Source: Cumulibacter sp047975195 (GTDB lineage: Bacteria; Actinomycetota; Actinomycetes; Mycobacteriales; Antricoccaceae). From it: DNA of 64,000 nucleotides. Below, one piece after another: positions 51,854 to 58,996 of this stretch. A program made the translations under genes and the position numbers. Positions within the stretch are counted from its first letter, which is position 1; every line of letters begins with the position of its first letter. The notes beneath the pieces were generated by a model. It searched no databases. It was not told the origin of the DNA and saw only the letters and a list, made by a program, of their open reading frames with translations. Location: assembly GCA_047975195.1 (NCBI GenBank), contig JBKEDB010000014.1, forward strand, positions 1-64,000. The letters are read 5' to 3'.

Positions 51854-53464
51854 ATGCCACCGCACCGACCGGTACTGGACATCCGAGATCTCTCGGTCAC
51901 CTTCAGTACCGCGCGCGGCGAGGTGCAGGCCGTGCGAGGCGCGACACTGGCGATTCAACCCGGTCAGACGGTCGCGCTCGTCGGCGAGTCAGGATCAGGC
52001 AAGTCCACGCTAGCCGCCGTGCTGTATCGATTGCTGGCCGAGAACGCCGCGATCACCTCGGGATCGGTCACCTTCGACGGAACAGATCTGCTCGGGATCA
52101 GCGAAAAACAGATGAACGACATCCGAGGCAAGCAGATTGGCCTGGTTCCGCAGGACCCAATGTCAAACCTCGACCCGTTGATGACGATCGGCAAACAGAT
52201 CGCCGAAGTATTCGTGATTCACGGAGTCGCGAAAGGAAAGGAAGCCACCCGCCGCAGCATCGAACTGCTTCACCTGGTCGGCATCGATGATCCTGCTCGC
52301 CGGGCACGTCAGTACCCACACGAGTTCTCCGGCGGGATGCGCCAGCGTGTCCTCATCGCTATGGCGCTGGCATGCCAGCCCACATTGCTGATCGCCGACG
52401 AGCCCACCTCGGCTCTCGATGTCACCGTGCAAAAACTCATCCTTGACCAACTGGCCGAGCTCACCGCCTCGATGGGTACGACGTTGCTACTCGTCACGCA
52501 CGATCTCGGACTCGCCGGCGAGCGCGCCGATCACATGGTAGTGATGAACAAGGGACAGATCGTAGAGTCCGGGCCGGCGGCGAAGATCCTCACCGACCCC
52601 CAAGACGACTACACCAAGCGACTGATCGCCGCCGCGCCTGGACTGTCGACGCACTCGCTGGTTGGATTGGCCCCCGACGGCGAACCTGTGATCGAGGCCA
52701 GTGGAATCACCAAGCGCTACCGGGTGCGTTCTGGCCTGCTTCGACGTACGGACTTCACCGCCGTCAACAACGTGTCGCTGAGTGTTCGACGCGGACAAAC
52801 CGTCGGTATCGTCGGCGAGAGCGGATCCGGCAAGTCCACCACTGCGAAACTGTTGCTCCAACTCGAAGGAGTGACCGCCGGTGAGATGACGTTCCGCGGT
52901 CGGGCGGCGACAAGATCGTCCGGCGAGGACTCACTTGGGTTCCGGCGGCAGGTCCAGCCGGTGTTCCAGAACCCGTACGCCTCGCTCGACCCGCGGTACA
53001 GCATCGGGGATGCGATCCGTGAGCCACTGGATGTACATCGCATCGGCACCCTCACCGAGCGCGATGCTCGAGTGGTGGCTTTGTTGGAGCAGGTCGCGCT
53101 TGATGGCACGTACGTCGACCGATACCCACATGAGCTCTCCGGCGGACAGCGGCAACGCGTCGCGATCGCCCGTGCACTGGCGCTCGATCCCGAACTCGTC
53201 GTCCTGGACGAGGCGGTCTCGGCGTTGGATGTGCTGGTGCAGGAACAGATTCTCGAACTTCTCGTTGATTTGCAGCGCCGTCGGTCGCTCAGTTACGTAT
53301 TCATCAGCCACGATCTCGCGGTCATCAGGATGATCTCGCACTACGTGCACGTGATGCGTGCTGGCGAGGTCGTCGAGAGCGGCACACCGCAGGACATCTT
53401 CGAGAACCCGCAACATGAGTACACCAAGAACCTGCTCGCCGCGATCCCCACGACCCACCCATAG
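51854..53464 (+). CDS. ABC transporter ATPase with two fused domains (DppD-DppF)
   Basis: The product is 536 aa from the ATG at 51854, which has an AAGGA site 7 bp upstream; an ATG at 51821 overlapping the permease stop is the alternative. Two complete nucleotide-binding domains are present: domain 1 with GESGSGKST, FSGGMRQRV and LLIADEPTSALD, and domain 2 with GESGSGKST, LSGGQRQRV and VVLDEAVSALD. Domain 2 has Ala where ABC ATPases usually have Pro in DEP. A short DppD-type oligopeptide C-terminal extension is present after domain 1. It energises uptake by the two permeases. Confidence 0.93.
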   Translation: MPPHRPVLDIRDLSVTFSTARGEVQAVRGATLAIQPGQTVALVGESGSGKSTLAAVLYRLLAENAAITSGSVTFDGTDLLGISEKQMNDIRGKQIGLVPQDPMSNLDPLMTIGKQIAEVFVIHGVAKGKEATRRSIELLHLVGIDDPARRARQYPHEFSGGMRQRVLIAMALACQPTLLIADEPTSALDVTVQKLILDQLAELTASMGTTLLLVTHDLGLAGERADHMVVMNKGQIVESGPAAKILTDPQDDYTKRLIAAAPGLSTHSLVGLAPDGEPVIEASGITKRYRVRSGLLRRTDFTAVNNVSLSVRRGQTVGIVGESGSGKSTTAKLLLQLEGVTAGEMTFRGRAATRSSGEDSLGFRRQVQPVFQNPYASLDPRYSIGDAIREPLDVHRIGTLTERDARVVALLEQVALDGTYVDRYPHELSGGQRQRVAIARALALDPELVVLDEAVSALDVLVQEQILELLVDLQRRRSLSYVFISHDLAVIRMISHYVHVMRAGEVVESGTPQDIFENPQHEYTKNLLAAIPTTHP

Positions 53465-53488
53465 CCAGCGCGTCTGGAAGGAACCAGC

Positions 53489-54486
53489 ATGACCTCTCCG
53501 CTCGGCGTCGTCGCCGCGTTCGGCCCGTACATCATCGACGTCCTCGGTCGTCCCGTCAGCGAAATCCCGCCCGGCCAAGGCGGCATTCTGCTGGAGGAAA
53601 TCAGGATGACGGTCGCCGGAACAGGCGGCGGCGCAGCGATCGACCTCGCCAAACTCGGCTGGGACGTCGCGGCGTACGGCGCGATCGCGACCGATGCGCT
53701 CGGGGTGTTCCTGCGCGCGCAGCTCGAGCAGTACGGCGTTGACACCTCTGGGTGGCCGTCAAGCAGGGCGTGCAGACCTCGTCGACGATCCTGCCGATCC
53801 GCGCCAACGGTGAGCGACCTTCCATGCATGTACGAGGCGCGACCGCACACCTGCATCCGAGCGATCTCGATCTTGAGGTCCTCCACAAAGCCGACGCGCT
53901 CCTCGTTGGCGGCCCCGAAACAATGCCGCATTTCCTCACCGAGGAGGGGATCAACGTCCTCTCCGGGTTCCACGCGCTCGGTAAACCGGTGTTCATGGAT
54001 CTGCTGCACTCAGGAGCCCCAGCCGACCCAGCGACACTGCTGGAACTGATCGCGCGGACCGATTGGTTCATGCCCAACGATGACCAGTTGCGCGCCCTCA
54101 CCGGAATCGACGATCTCGTTGGGGCAGCACGCAGTGTTCTTGCGGCCGGGGCGGGCGCCGTAGCAGTCACCACCGGCGCCGACGGCGCCCTGCTCGTCCG
54201 CAACGATGCTGAACCGGTGACCGTGCCCGCGTTCACTACGCGCGTCGTGGACACGACCGGTTGTGGCGACTCGTTCAACTCCGGGATGATGACGGGGATC
54301 CTCATCAGCTGCAGCGCTGAGGACGCCGCGTTGGTCGGCTGCGCCTGTGGCGCGTTGGTAGCTTCTGGTCTGGGCTCGGATGCCGGGATCACCGACCTCG
54401 ACGGTGTCCTGGCCGTTATCGCCCATGACAACGCCGATGCCGCCGCGCGCATCTCGGCGCAGCTAGCCGAACGGAGCACCCGATGA
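53489..54486 (+). pseudogene. PfkB family sugar kinase, split by a one-base frameshift
   Basis: Two overlapping frames together make one PfkB kinase of about 331 aa. Frame 1 (from the ATG at 53489) gives GVVAAFGPYIIDVLGRP and MTVAGTGGGAAIDLAKLGWDVAAYGAIATDALG. At about 53749-53752 it shifts to another frame, VAVKQGVQTSSTILPIRANGERP, which ends with the catalytic VVDTTGCGDSFNSGMMTG (Asp base). One G missing from the GGG run there restores a continuous protein. It may be a real mutation, a slippage site or a sequencing error. It sits between the transporter ATPase and the aldolase, so it should phosphorylate a sugar in the same pathway. The last codons overlap the aldolase start (ATGA). Confidence 0.85.
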
Positions 54487-55112
54487 GTGAGCACGATGTA
54501 CTGGCCTCGCGTTGCCGCGAGATCGCCGAGCGCGGCGTTGCTCTCGGCGGCGCCGGGAACGTCAGCATCCGCGTCGACGACACCGTACTGATCACCCGAG
54601 CCGGGCTACGGCTCGAGCGCGCCACCGCAGCGGACATGTGCACACTCACGTTGGATGGGGAACAACTCAGCGGTGCACGACCCTCCTCGGAAACCGGCCT
54701 GCATTTAGGGATCTATCGCCGTTCTGAGGCCCGAGCTATCGTGCACACTCACAGCCGCGTGTCCGTGGCCGTGGGTCTGGTCCTCGACGAGCTACCACGG
54801 GTGCACTACAACATTCGACGACTCGGCGGTCGGGTGCCGACGGTCCCGTACTACGTATTCGGTTCGGCAGAACTCGCCGACGCAGTAAGCGATCAGGTCG
54901 CGGCCGGCCACGCATCGGTCCTCATGCGCAACCATGGATCAGTAAGTTGCGCGGGTTCGCTGGCAGAAGCGATCGAGTTCACCGAGATGACGGACTGGCT
55001 ATGCGATGTTTACCTGACTGCTCGGCAACTCGGCGAGCCTTCGGTTCTATCGGCCGACCAACTCGACGAGGTCGCCGCCCAGGCCGCGCAATTCAACTAT
55101 GGATCGGTGTGA
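54483..55112 (+). CDS. Class II aldolase/adducin family protein
   Basis: The product is 209 aa, similar in size to L-fuculose-phosphate aldolase. Features are GNVSIRVDDTVLITRAGLRLE at the N-terminus, SSETGLHLGIYRR with the catalytic acid, the metal-binding histidines in IVHTHSRVSVAVG and RNHGSVSCAGSLAEAIEFTE. Such enzymes cleave phosphorylated sugars or acids by retro-aldol reaction. The start overlaps the PfkB gene, so kinase and aldolase form a pair: the kinase would phosphorylate the substrate that the aldolase splits. The substrate is not known. Confidence 0.88.
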   Translation: MSEHDVLASRCREIAERGVALGGAGNVSIRVDDTVLITRAGLRLERATAADMCTLTLDGEQLSGARPSSETGLHLGIYRRSEARAIVHTHSRVSVAVGLVLDELPRVHYNIRRLGGRVPTVPYYVFGSAELADAVSDQVAAGHASVLMRNHGSVSCAGSLAEAIEFTEMTDWLCDVYLTARQLGEPSVLSADQLDEVAAQAAQFNYGSV

Positions 55113-55113
55113 C

Positions 55114-55263
55114 CTACAGGATTGCAGCTCCGCACGGCCCGGCGATGACGCTCGCCGCTTTCATGACGCCGTACGGGCCCGCGGTGAAGTCGATCTCTCG
55201 ACCGGACACACTCGAAATGGTCACGATCGACGGGCCATTCCCGCGGCGCAAATGCGGCAGGGC
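55114..55263 (-). pseudogene. SDR dehydrogenase fragment
   Basis: On the minus strand this stretch encodes PSIVTISSVSGREIDFTAGPYGVMKAA, the active-site segment of a short-chain dehydrogenase (Ser in ISSVSG, Tyr and Lys in YGVMK), ending at TAG. About 30 residues match the family; the N-terminal cofactor part and the C-terminus are absent. It is a relic, not a working gene. It abuts another fragment at 55262. Confidence 0.5.
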
Positions 55264-55378
55264 AGCCGACGTTGACGCTCAGAAAACACGTGGCGCCAGC
55301 GCGCATCTGCGACGTGTCCATGTTGCCGCCGAAGGCGTCAGGCACCAGCGCCGACCCACCGGATCGAGCCCGTACCTA
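55262..55378 (-). pseudogene. Acetamidase/formamidase-like fragment
   Basis: On the minus strand, in a different frame from the SDR fragment, the sequence reads VPDAFGGNMDTSQMRAGATC then FLSVNVGC, which resembles the GGNMD-(T/I)-xxLxAGAT-(L/F)-LPV motif of the FmdA/AmdA family. The rest of the enzyme is absent. It is a short relic joined to the SDR relic, which suggests deletion between two former genes. Confidence 0.4.
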
Positions 55379-55427
55379 GATCACACCTCATTTGCTCCGA
55401 TCTGGCTAGTCGCCCGACTGTCAACAC

Positions 55428-56027
55428 CTAGTCGACGGCACCTCGCGCATGCAGTGCTTCGCCGGTACGTCGTGCCTGGGAGATCATCCGAATCACCATC
55501 GGCGACAGGATCGCGCGCGGGTTGCGTTGTAGCCCACGGGCTTTGGCGGCCATCCGCGTTTCCTGGGCGATCTGTACCGAAAGCGGGATAGCGCGCAGCA
55601 TCAGCGAGAAGGCCAACGCGACCGCATCAGGATTCACCCCGACGCGCCGCAGCGGACGTATTGCCCGCGTGATGACATCCAGCACCTCATCGACCGGCGT
55701 CGTCGCGGTGATCACCGTGGCCAGCACGGCCAAGGCCAGCATGTCACCGCTGACCGCGAGTGCCTGTTCCCAGCCATGCTGCCAAGCCAGATAGCCCGCG
55801 AGTGCGGCCATCATGATGATGAGCATCAGCAGACTGCGCAACAGCCGCCACATCCGAATCCGAGCGAGCGCGGCGATCGCGACGGACAGTGCGAGTGCCG
55901 CTACCGCGCTCGGCCAGCCGCCGATAATGGTCAGCGCGATGCCTAGCACCAGCAAGGTGCCGAGCTTTGCCCCCGCCGGCAGCCGGTGCATGATGCTCGT
56001 ACCGGGCTGGTAGGCGCCGATCAGCAC
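55428..56027 (-). CDS. bioN: Biotin ECF transporter transmembrane component
   Basis: The product is 199 aa from the GTG at 56027, which has a GGAGG site and overlaps the bioM stop. EcfT proteins couple the ATPase to the substrate-specific S component. Features are several membrane segments (AKLGTLLVLGIALTIIGGWP, LLRSLLMLIIMMAALAGYLA) and the coupling motifs ETRMAAKARGLQRNPR (Ala-Arg-Gly signature) and SQARRTGEALHARG. Its short size is typical of BioN. It is the third gene of the bioYMN operon. Confidence 0.9.
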   Translation of the reverse strand: MLIGAYQPGTSIMHRLPAGAKLGTLLVLGIALTIIGGWPSAVAALALSVAIAALARIRMWRLLRSLLMLIIMMAALAGYLAWQHGWEQALAVSGDMLALAVLATVITATTPVDEVLDVITRAIRPLRRVGVNPDAVALAFSLMLRAIPLSVQIAQETRMAAKARGLQRNPRAILSPMVIRMISQARRTGEALHARGAVD

Positions 56028-56719
56028 GCGTCCTCCAGTACCGACGCTCGGTACCACTCGACCGCGTCGGCGGCAGGCCCGTCGTACGCAATCTGGGCAT
56101 CGGCCACGACGATCCCCCGCTCGCAGCGCGCGGCAAGGTGGAGATCGTGGGTGACGATGATGACCTGCTGCGGCAGCGACATCAACAGGTTTCCGATCCG
56201 TCGAGCGTTTCGCAGATCCAGCAGTGTGGTCGGCTCGTCGGCGACGAGAACATCGGGGTTCGTCGCCAGCACCCCGATCAGGGCGAGCATCTGGCGCTGC
56301 CCACCGGACAGCCCGTGCACGGTCTGCTCGGCCAAGTGATCGAGTCCATGTTCAGCGAGGACGGCAAGCGCTGCCTTCCGCCGCTCGGCCTTACCGCGAT
56401 GTGTACGCCGCAACGACAAGGCGACATCCTCGATCACGGTGGGCATCACGATCTGCGCGGCCGGATCGGTGAACATGAACCCGACCTTGCGGCGCACCTT
56501 AACGCCATCCCGTACGACGTCTAGGCCATCGACCAGTACCCGGCCGGACGTGGGCTCGATCAGGCCGTTCAGCAAGCGCGCGAGCGTGGATTTACCCGAT
56601 CCGTTTTCGCCGATGAGCGCGATGCGGCGCTCAGGCAAATCGAGGGTGACCGGCTGCAGAATCGTACGTTCGGCCGTCGCGGTGGGGACGGTGACGCTGG
56701 CCCCGGTGAGGGTGATCAA
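56021..56719 (-). CDS. bioM: Biotin ECF transporter ATPase
   Basis: The product is 232 aa from a TTG at 56719 overlapping the bioY stop (TTGA). Features are Walker A GENGSGKST (about 37-45), the ECF-type Q loop FMFTDPAAQIVMPTVIEDVALSL, the signature GLSGGQRQMLAL, Walker B VLVADEPTTLLD and the switch histidine in IIVTHDL. It supplies energy for biotin uptake with bioY and bioN. It has a single nucleotide-binding domain, as in dedicated bioMNY systems. Confidence 0.93.
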   Translation of the reverse strand: MITLTGASVTVPTATAERTILQPVTLDLPERRIALIGENGSGKSTLARLLNGLIEPTSGRVLVDGLDVVRDGVKVRRKVGFMFTDPAAQIVMPTVIEDVALSLRRTHRGKAERRKAALAVLAEHGLDHLAEQTVHGLSGGQRQMLALIGVLATNPDVLVADEPTTLLDLRNARRIGNLLMSLPQQVIIVTHDLHLAARCERGIVVADAQIAYDGPAADAVEWYRASVLEDAC

Positions 56720-57330
56720 GCGACTGCCGGCCTCGTGCGTCGCGCCAGGATGTCCGGGAAGGCGCGGTGCACGGCGGCGGCAACGATGGCCATCAATACA
56801 CACTTGATCAGGTCGCCAGGCCAGAACGCCAGGTCGGCGGTGAACGACTCGGACCACGTCAGCCCCGCCCGCAGGTGCATACCGACGATTCCCATACCGT
56901 GGCTGAGGATTGTGCCCGCCACGCCGGCGATGAAGATAGGCGCGGCGCCGCGGCGCGTCAGCCGACTGACCAGGTAGCCGACGAGAGCAGCCATGAGCGG
57001 CATCGCCAGGATGTAGCCTGCCGAGGGTCCGGTGATCACGGCGATACCGGCGCGCCCCCCGGAAAAGATCGGCAGCCCTGCGAGACCGACCGCCAAGTAG
57101 AGCAGGACGGCAAGGAAGCCGCGCACCGGACCGAGGACGGCACCGGTGAGCAAGATGGCGAACGTTTGCAACGTGATCGGGACCGGCCCGGCAATGGTGA
57201 TCGCGGGCAGGATCGCACTCACGGCTATTAGCGCCGCGAACCCGGCGATCAACGCGATGTCGCCCGCTGAGAAACGCCGCCGCGACGGGCTGCTCTCCAC
57301 CGGTGTCTGTTGTGAACTCATGGCGCTCAT
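56716..57330 (-). CDS. bioY: Biotin transporter S component
   Basis: The product is 204 aa. It has six predicted membrane segments and BioY signatures: ALIAVSAILPAITIAGPVPITLQTF (split across loops), AVLYLAVGLAGLPIFSGGRAG-like stretch LLYLAVGLAGLPIFSGG, SAGYILAMPLMAALVGYL and DLAFWPGDLIKCVLMAIVAA. It binds biotin in the membrane. The operon bioY-bioM-bioN is tightly overlapped and divergent from the regulator bioQ with two operators in between. No biotin synthesis genes are in the window. Confidence 0.95.
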   Translation of the reverse strand: MSAMSSQQTPVESSPSRRRFSAGDIALIAGFAALIAVSAILPAITIAGPVPITLQTFAILLTGAVLGPVRGFLAVLLYLAVGLAGLPIFSGGRAGIAVITGPSAGYILAMPLMAALVGYLVSRLTRRGAAPIFIAGVAGTILSHGMGIVGMHLRAGLTWSESFTADLAFWPGDLIKCVLMAIVAAAVHRAFPDILARRTRPAVA

Positions 57331-57357
57331 GGGCGGTGCGTGCCTTCCTCGTTAGTA

Positions 57358-57382
57358 TCGTCCTGAACACCGTTCAGGACGA
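57358..57382. promoter_or_regulatory. BioQ operator 1
   Basis: A 25-bp region is palindromic: 11-bp arms (TCGTCCTGAAC and its complement GTTCAGGACGA) around ACC. It contains the TGAAC-N3-GTTCA core of corynebacterial/mycobacterial BioQ sites. The centre is 57370, 40 bp upstream of bioY and 72 bp upstream of bioQ. Confidence 0.85.
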
Positions 57383-57384
57383 GG

Positions 57385-57397
57385 TGAACGGTGTTCA
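57385..57397. promoter_or_regulatory. BioQ operator 2
   Basis: TGAACGGTGTTCA is a perfect palindrome with the same core as operator 1. Its centre (57391) is 21 bp, about two helical turns, from that of operator 1, so two BioQ dimers could bind on the same face of the DNA. Confidence 0.8.
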
Positions 57398-57441
57398 GGT
57401 TAGACTGCTCGAGGTAATTCGCCAAGTCCCGGAGGTTAGTG

Positions 57442-58011
57442 ATGCGGTACACCCTCGCCGATGTCATCCGCCGCGCCCTGACGGTGCTTGACGAGTATGG
57501 GTTGGCGGACCTCTCAATGCGACGTCTGGCGTCCGAACTTGGCGTCCAGCCCAGCGCCCTCTACCACCACGTCACCAACAAACAGCAACTGCTGGCGCTT
57601 CTGGCCGACGAGGTGCTCCGCCGCGGCGCACGCCCGATCGATCAGGATGAGCCGTGGCCGGAGCAGGTCACGGCGATCTGCGTGGCGCTCCGCGACGCGA
57701 TGTTGGCATGGCGCGATGGCGCCGAACTCGTCTCGACGGTCTACGCGTTCGGGCTCGGCGCCAATTCACCAGTCGAGCAGTTGGTGTCAACGCTGCGGGC
57801 GGCGGGATGTGCCGAGTCGACCGCGCTCACTGGCGCGAAGGCGCTGTTGTACGTGACGTTTGGCCACACCGGAGCCATGCAGACGCACCTGCAGGCTGCC
57901 AGCGCCGGCGCTATCGAGGCGCCCGTCGACATCACCTCGCACGACGATCTCGCCGCCGCGTTGGAGTTGGTGACGACTGGACTGCGCGAACATCTGCGCA
58001 GCGAGGCCTAG
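57442..58011 (+). CDS. bioQ: TetR family biotin repressor
   Basis: The product is 189 aa from the ATG at 57442, with GGAGG six bases upstream; a GTG one codon earlier is also possible. The HTH is TLADVIRRALTVLDEYGLADL, then SMRRLASELGVQPSALYHHV. The C-terminal ligand domain is TetR_C-like (FGLGANSPVEQLVSTLRAAG). The assignment to BioQ rests on its divergent position from bioYMN and the two operators of BioQ type. BioQ is the repressor of biotin transport and synthesis genes in actinobacteria. Confidence 0.88.
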   Translation: MRYTLADVIRRALTVLDEYGLADLSMRRLASELGVQPSALYHHVTNKQQLLALLADEVLRRGARPIDQDEPWPEQVTAICVALRDAMLAWRDGAELVSTVYAFGLGANSPVEQLVSTLRAAGCAESTALTGAKALLYVTFGHTGAMQTHLQAASAGAIEAPVDITSHDDLAAALELVTTGLREHLRSEA

Positions 58012-58016
58012 CCGAA

Positions 58017-58376
58017 TCAACCGATCGGGTTCGCGCTTTGGCACGGACTCAGCGCGACACCGAATCCGCGAATCGCCAGCAGGGCAGCACCTGCCAGCAG
58101 CACCACGGCGATGACGGACACAATTGGCAACGGCAGCGGATGCGCGGACTTTGCATTGGCGAGGAAGCCGGCAATCACCAATGCAACAATCACGACGGCG
58201 CCCGCGACTTTGATGATGTCGAGGTAATCGCATGAGGCGATCACGCCGTTCACCATCGACGTCGTCGCCGTCGATAGGCTGACAAACCACGCGACGACGG
58301 CCACCACAACCGCGCCCTTGAATGCACCGGGCGTGTCCTGCCACAACCGGCCCTTCGAAAACCGTGCTTCAGACAT
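58017..58376 (-). CDS. Small membrane protein, unknown
   Basis: The product is 119 aa from the ATG at 58376, with GGAG five bases upstream. Three hydrophobic segments are visible: GAFKGAVVVAVVAWFVSL, IIKVAGAVVIVALVIAGFL and LPIVSVIAVVLLAGAALLAI. Two cysteines are present (ASCDYLD and the near-terminal SPCQSANP), the pair perhaps outside the membrane. It starts MSEARFSKGRLWQDTP. I do not recognise a family. It is convergent with bioQ (5-bp gap) and divergent from the MaoC gene. Confidence 0.75.
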   Translation of the reverse strand: MSEARFSKGRLWQDTPGAFKGAVVVAVVAWFVSLSTATTSMVNGVIASCDYLDIIKVAGAVVIVALVIAGFLANAKSAHPLPLPIVSVIAVVLLAGAALLAIRGFGVALSPCQSANPIG

Positions 58377-58504
58377 GTCCGCTCCATCAGAAAAGTTCAA
58401 TACGATTGCGCACTACGACCGCGCACGCCAGCGTGAGGTTCCTCGAATCGGCCGGGAAGGCGCTGCCGAGGATGCCGACACCGGAGCATGAAAAGGTGGA
58501 TCGC

Positions 58505-58996
58505 ATGGAGAACGTCAACACGCGCCCGCTCACCGCAACCCGCGAGGAGCCCACGATCTGGGTCGACGACATCAATGTCGGCGATACGTTCGACCTTGGC
58601 GAGATCGTGGCCGACGCCGACGAGATTCTCGAGTTCGCGCGGCGATTCGACCCGCAGTGGTACCACGTGGACCCCGAGCAGGCGAAGGAGAGCTTCTGGG
58701 GAGGGTTGATCGCCAGCGGATGGTGGACCGCTTCCTCGATGATGGGTCTGTACGCGCGCAACTTCCTTTCGAAGATCGCCCCGGACGCATCCCCCGGTGT
58801 GGAGAACCTACGCTGGCGCAAAGCGGTGTATCCAGGCGATGTCCTGCGGCTGCATATCTTGTGCACCGAGAAGAAGTCGTCCTCGCGCGGCCCGCACCTT
58901 CAGACGCTAACGTTCGACTGGGAACTCAAGCGTGGCGAGGAGATCGTGGCATCGATGAGCGGCCGCGGATGGTTCCACAAGCGCCCTACAGGCTGA
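58505..58996 (+). CDS. MaoC family hydratase
   Basis: The product is 163 aa from the ATG at 58505 (AAGGTGG upstream). The hot-dog fold is indicated by VGDTFDLGEIVADADEILEFARRFDPQWYHVD, ASGWWTASSMMGLYARNF and RWRKAVYPGDVLRLHI. R-specific enoyl-CoA hydratases carry a catalytic Asp/His pair in the FD-PxHxD region; here FDPQWYHVD fits it. It probably hydrates an enoyl-CoA. The gene end overlaps the sbcC end by 11 bp on the opposite strand. Confidence 0.88.
   Translation: MENVNTRPLTATREEPTIWVDDINVGDTFDLGEIVADADEILEFARRFDPQWYHVDPEQAKESFWGGLIASGWWTASSMMGLYARNFLSKIAPDASPGVENLRWRKAVYPGDVLRLHILCTEKKSSSRGPHLQTLTFDWELKRGEEIVASMSGRGWFHKRPTG

Noticed and set aside
54947..55591. Plus-strand open frame of 214 codons across the aldolase end and the relic gap
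   Set aside because: It overlaps the aldolase in another frame and runs into bioN antisense; the recognisable protein segments lie on the other strand.
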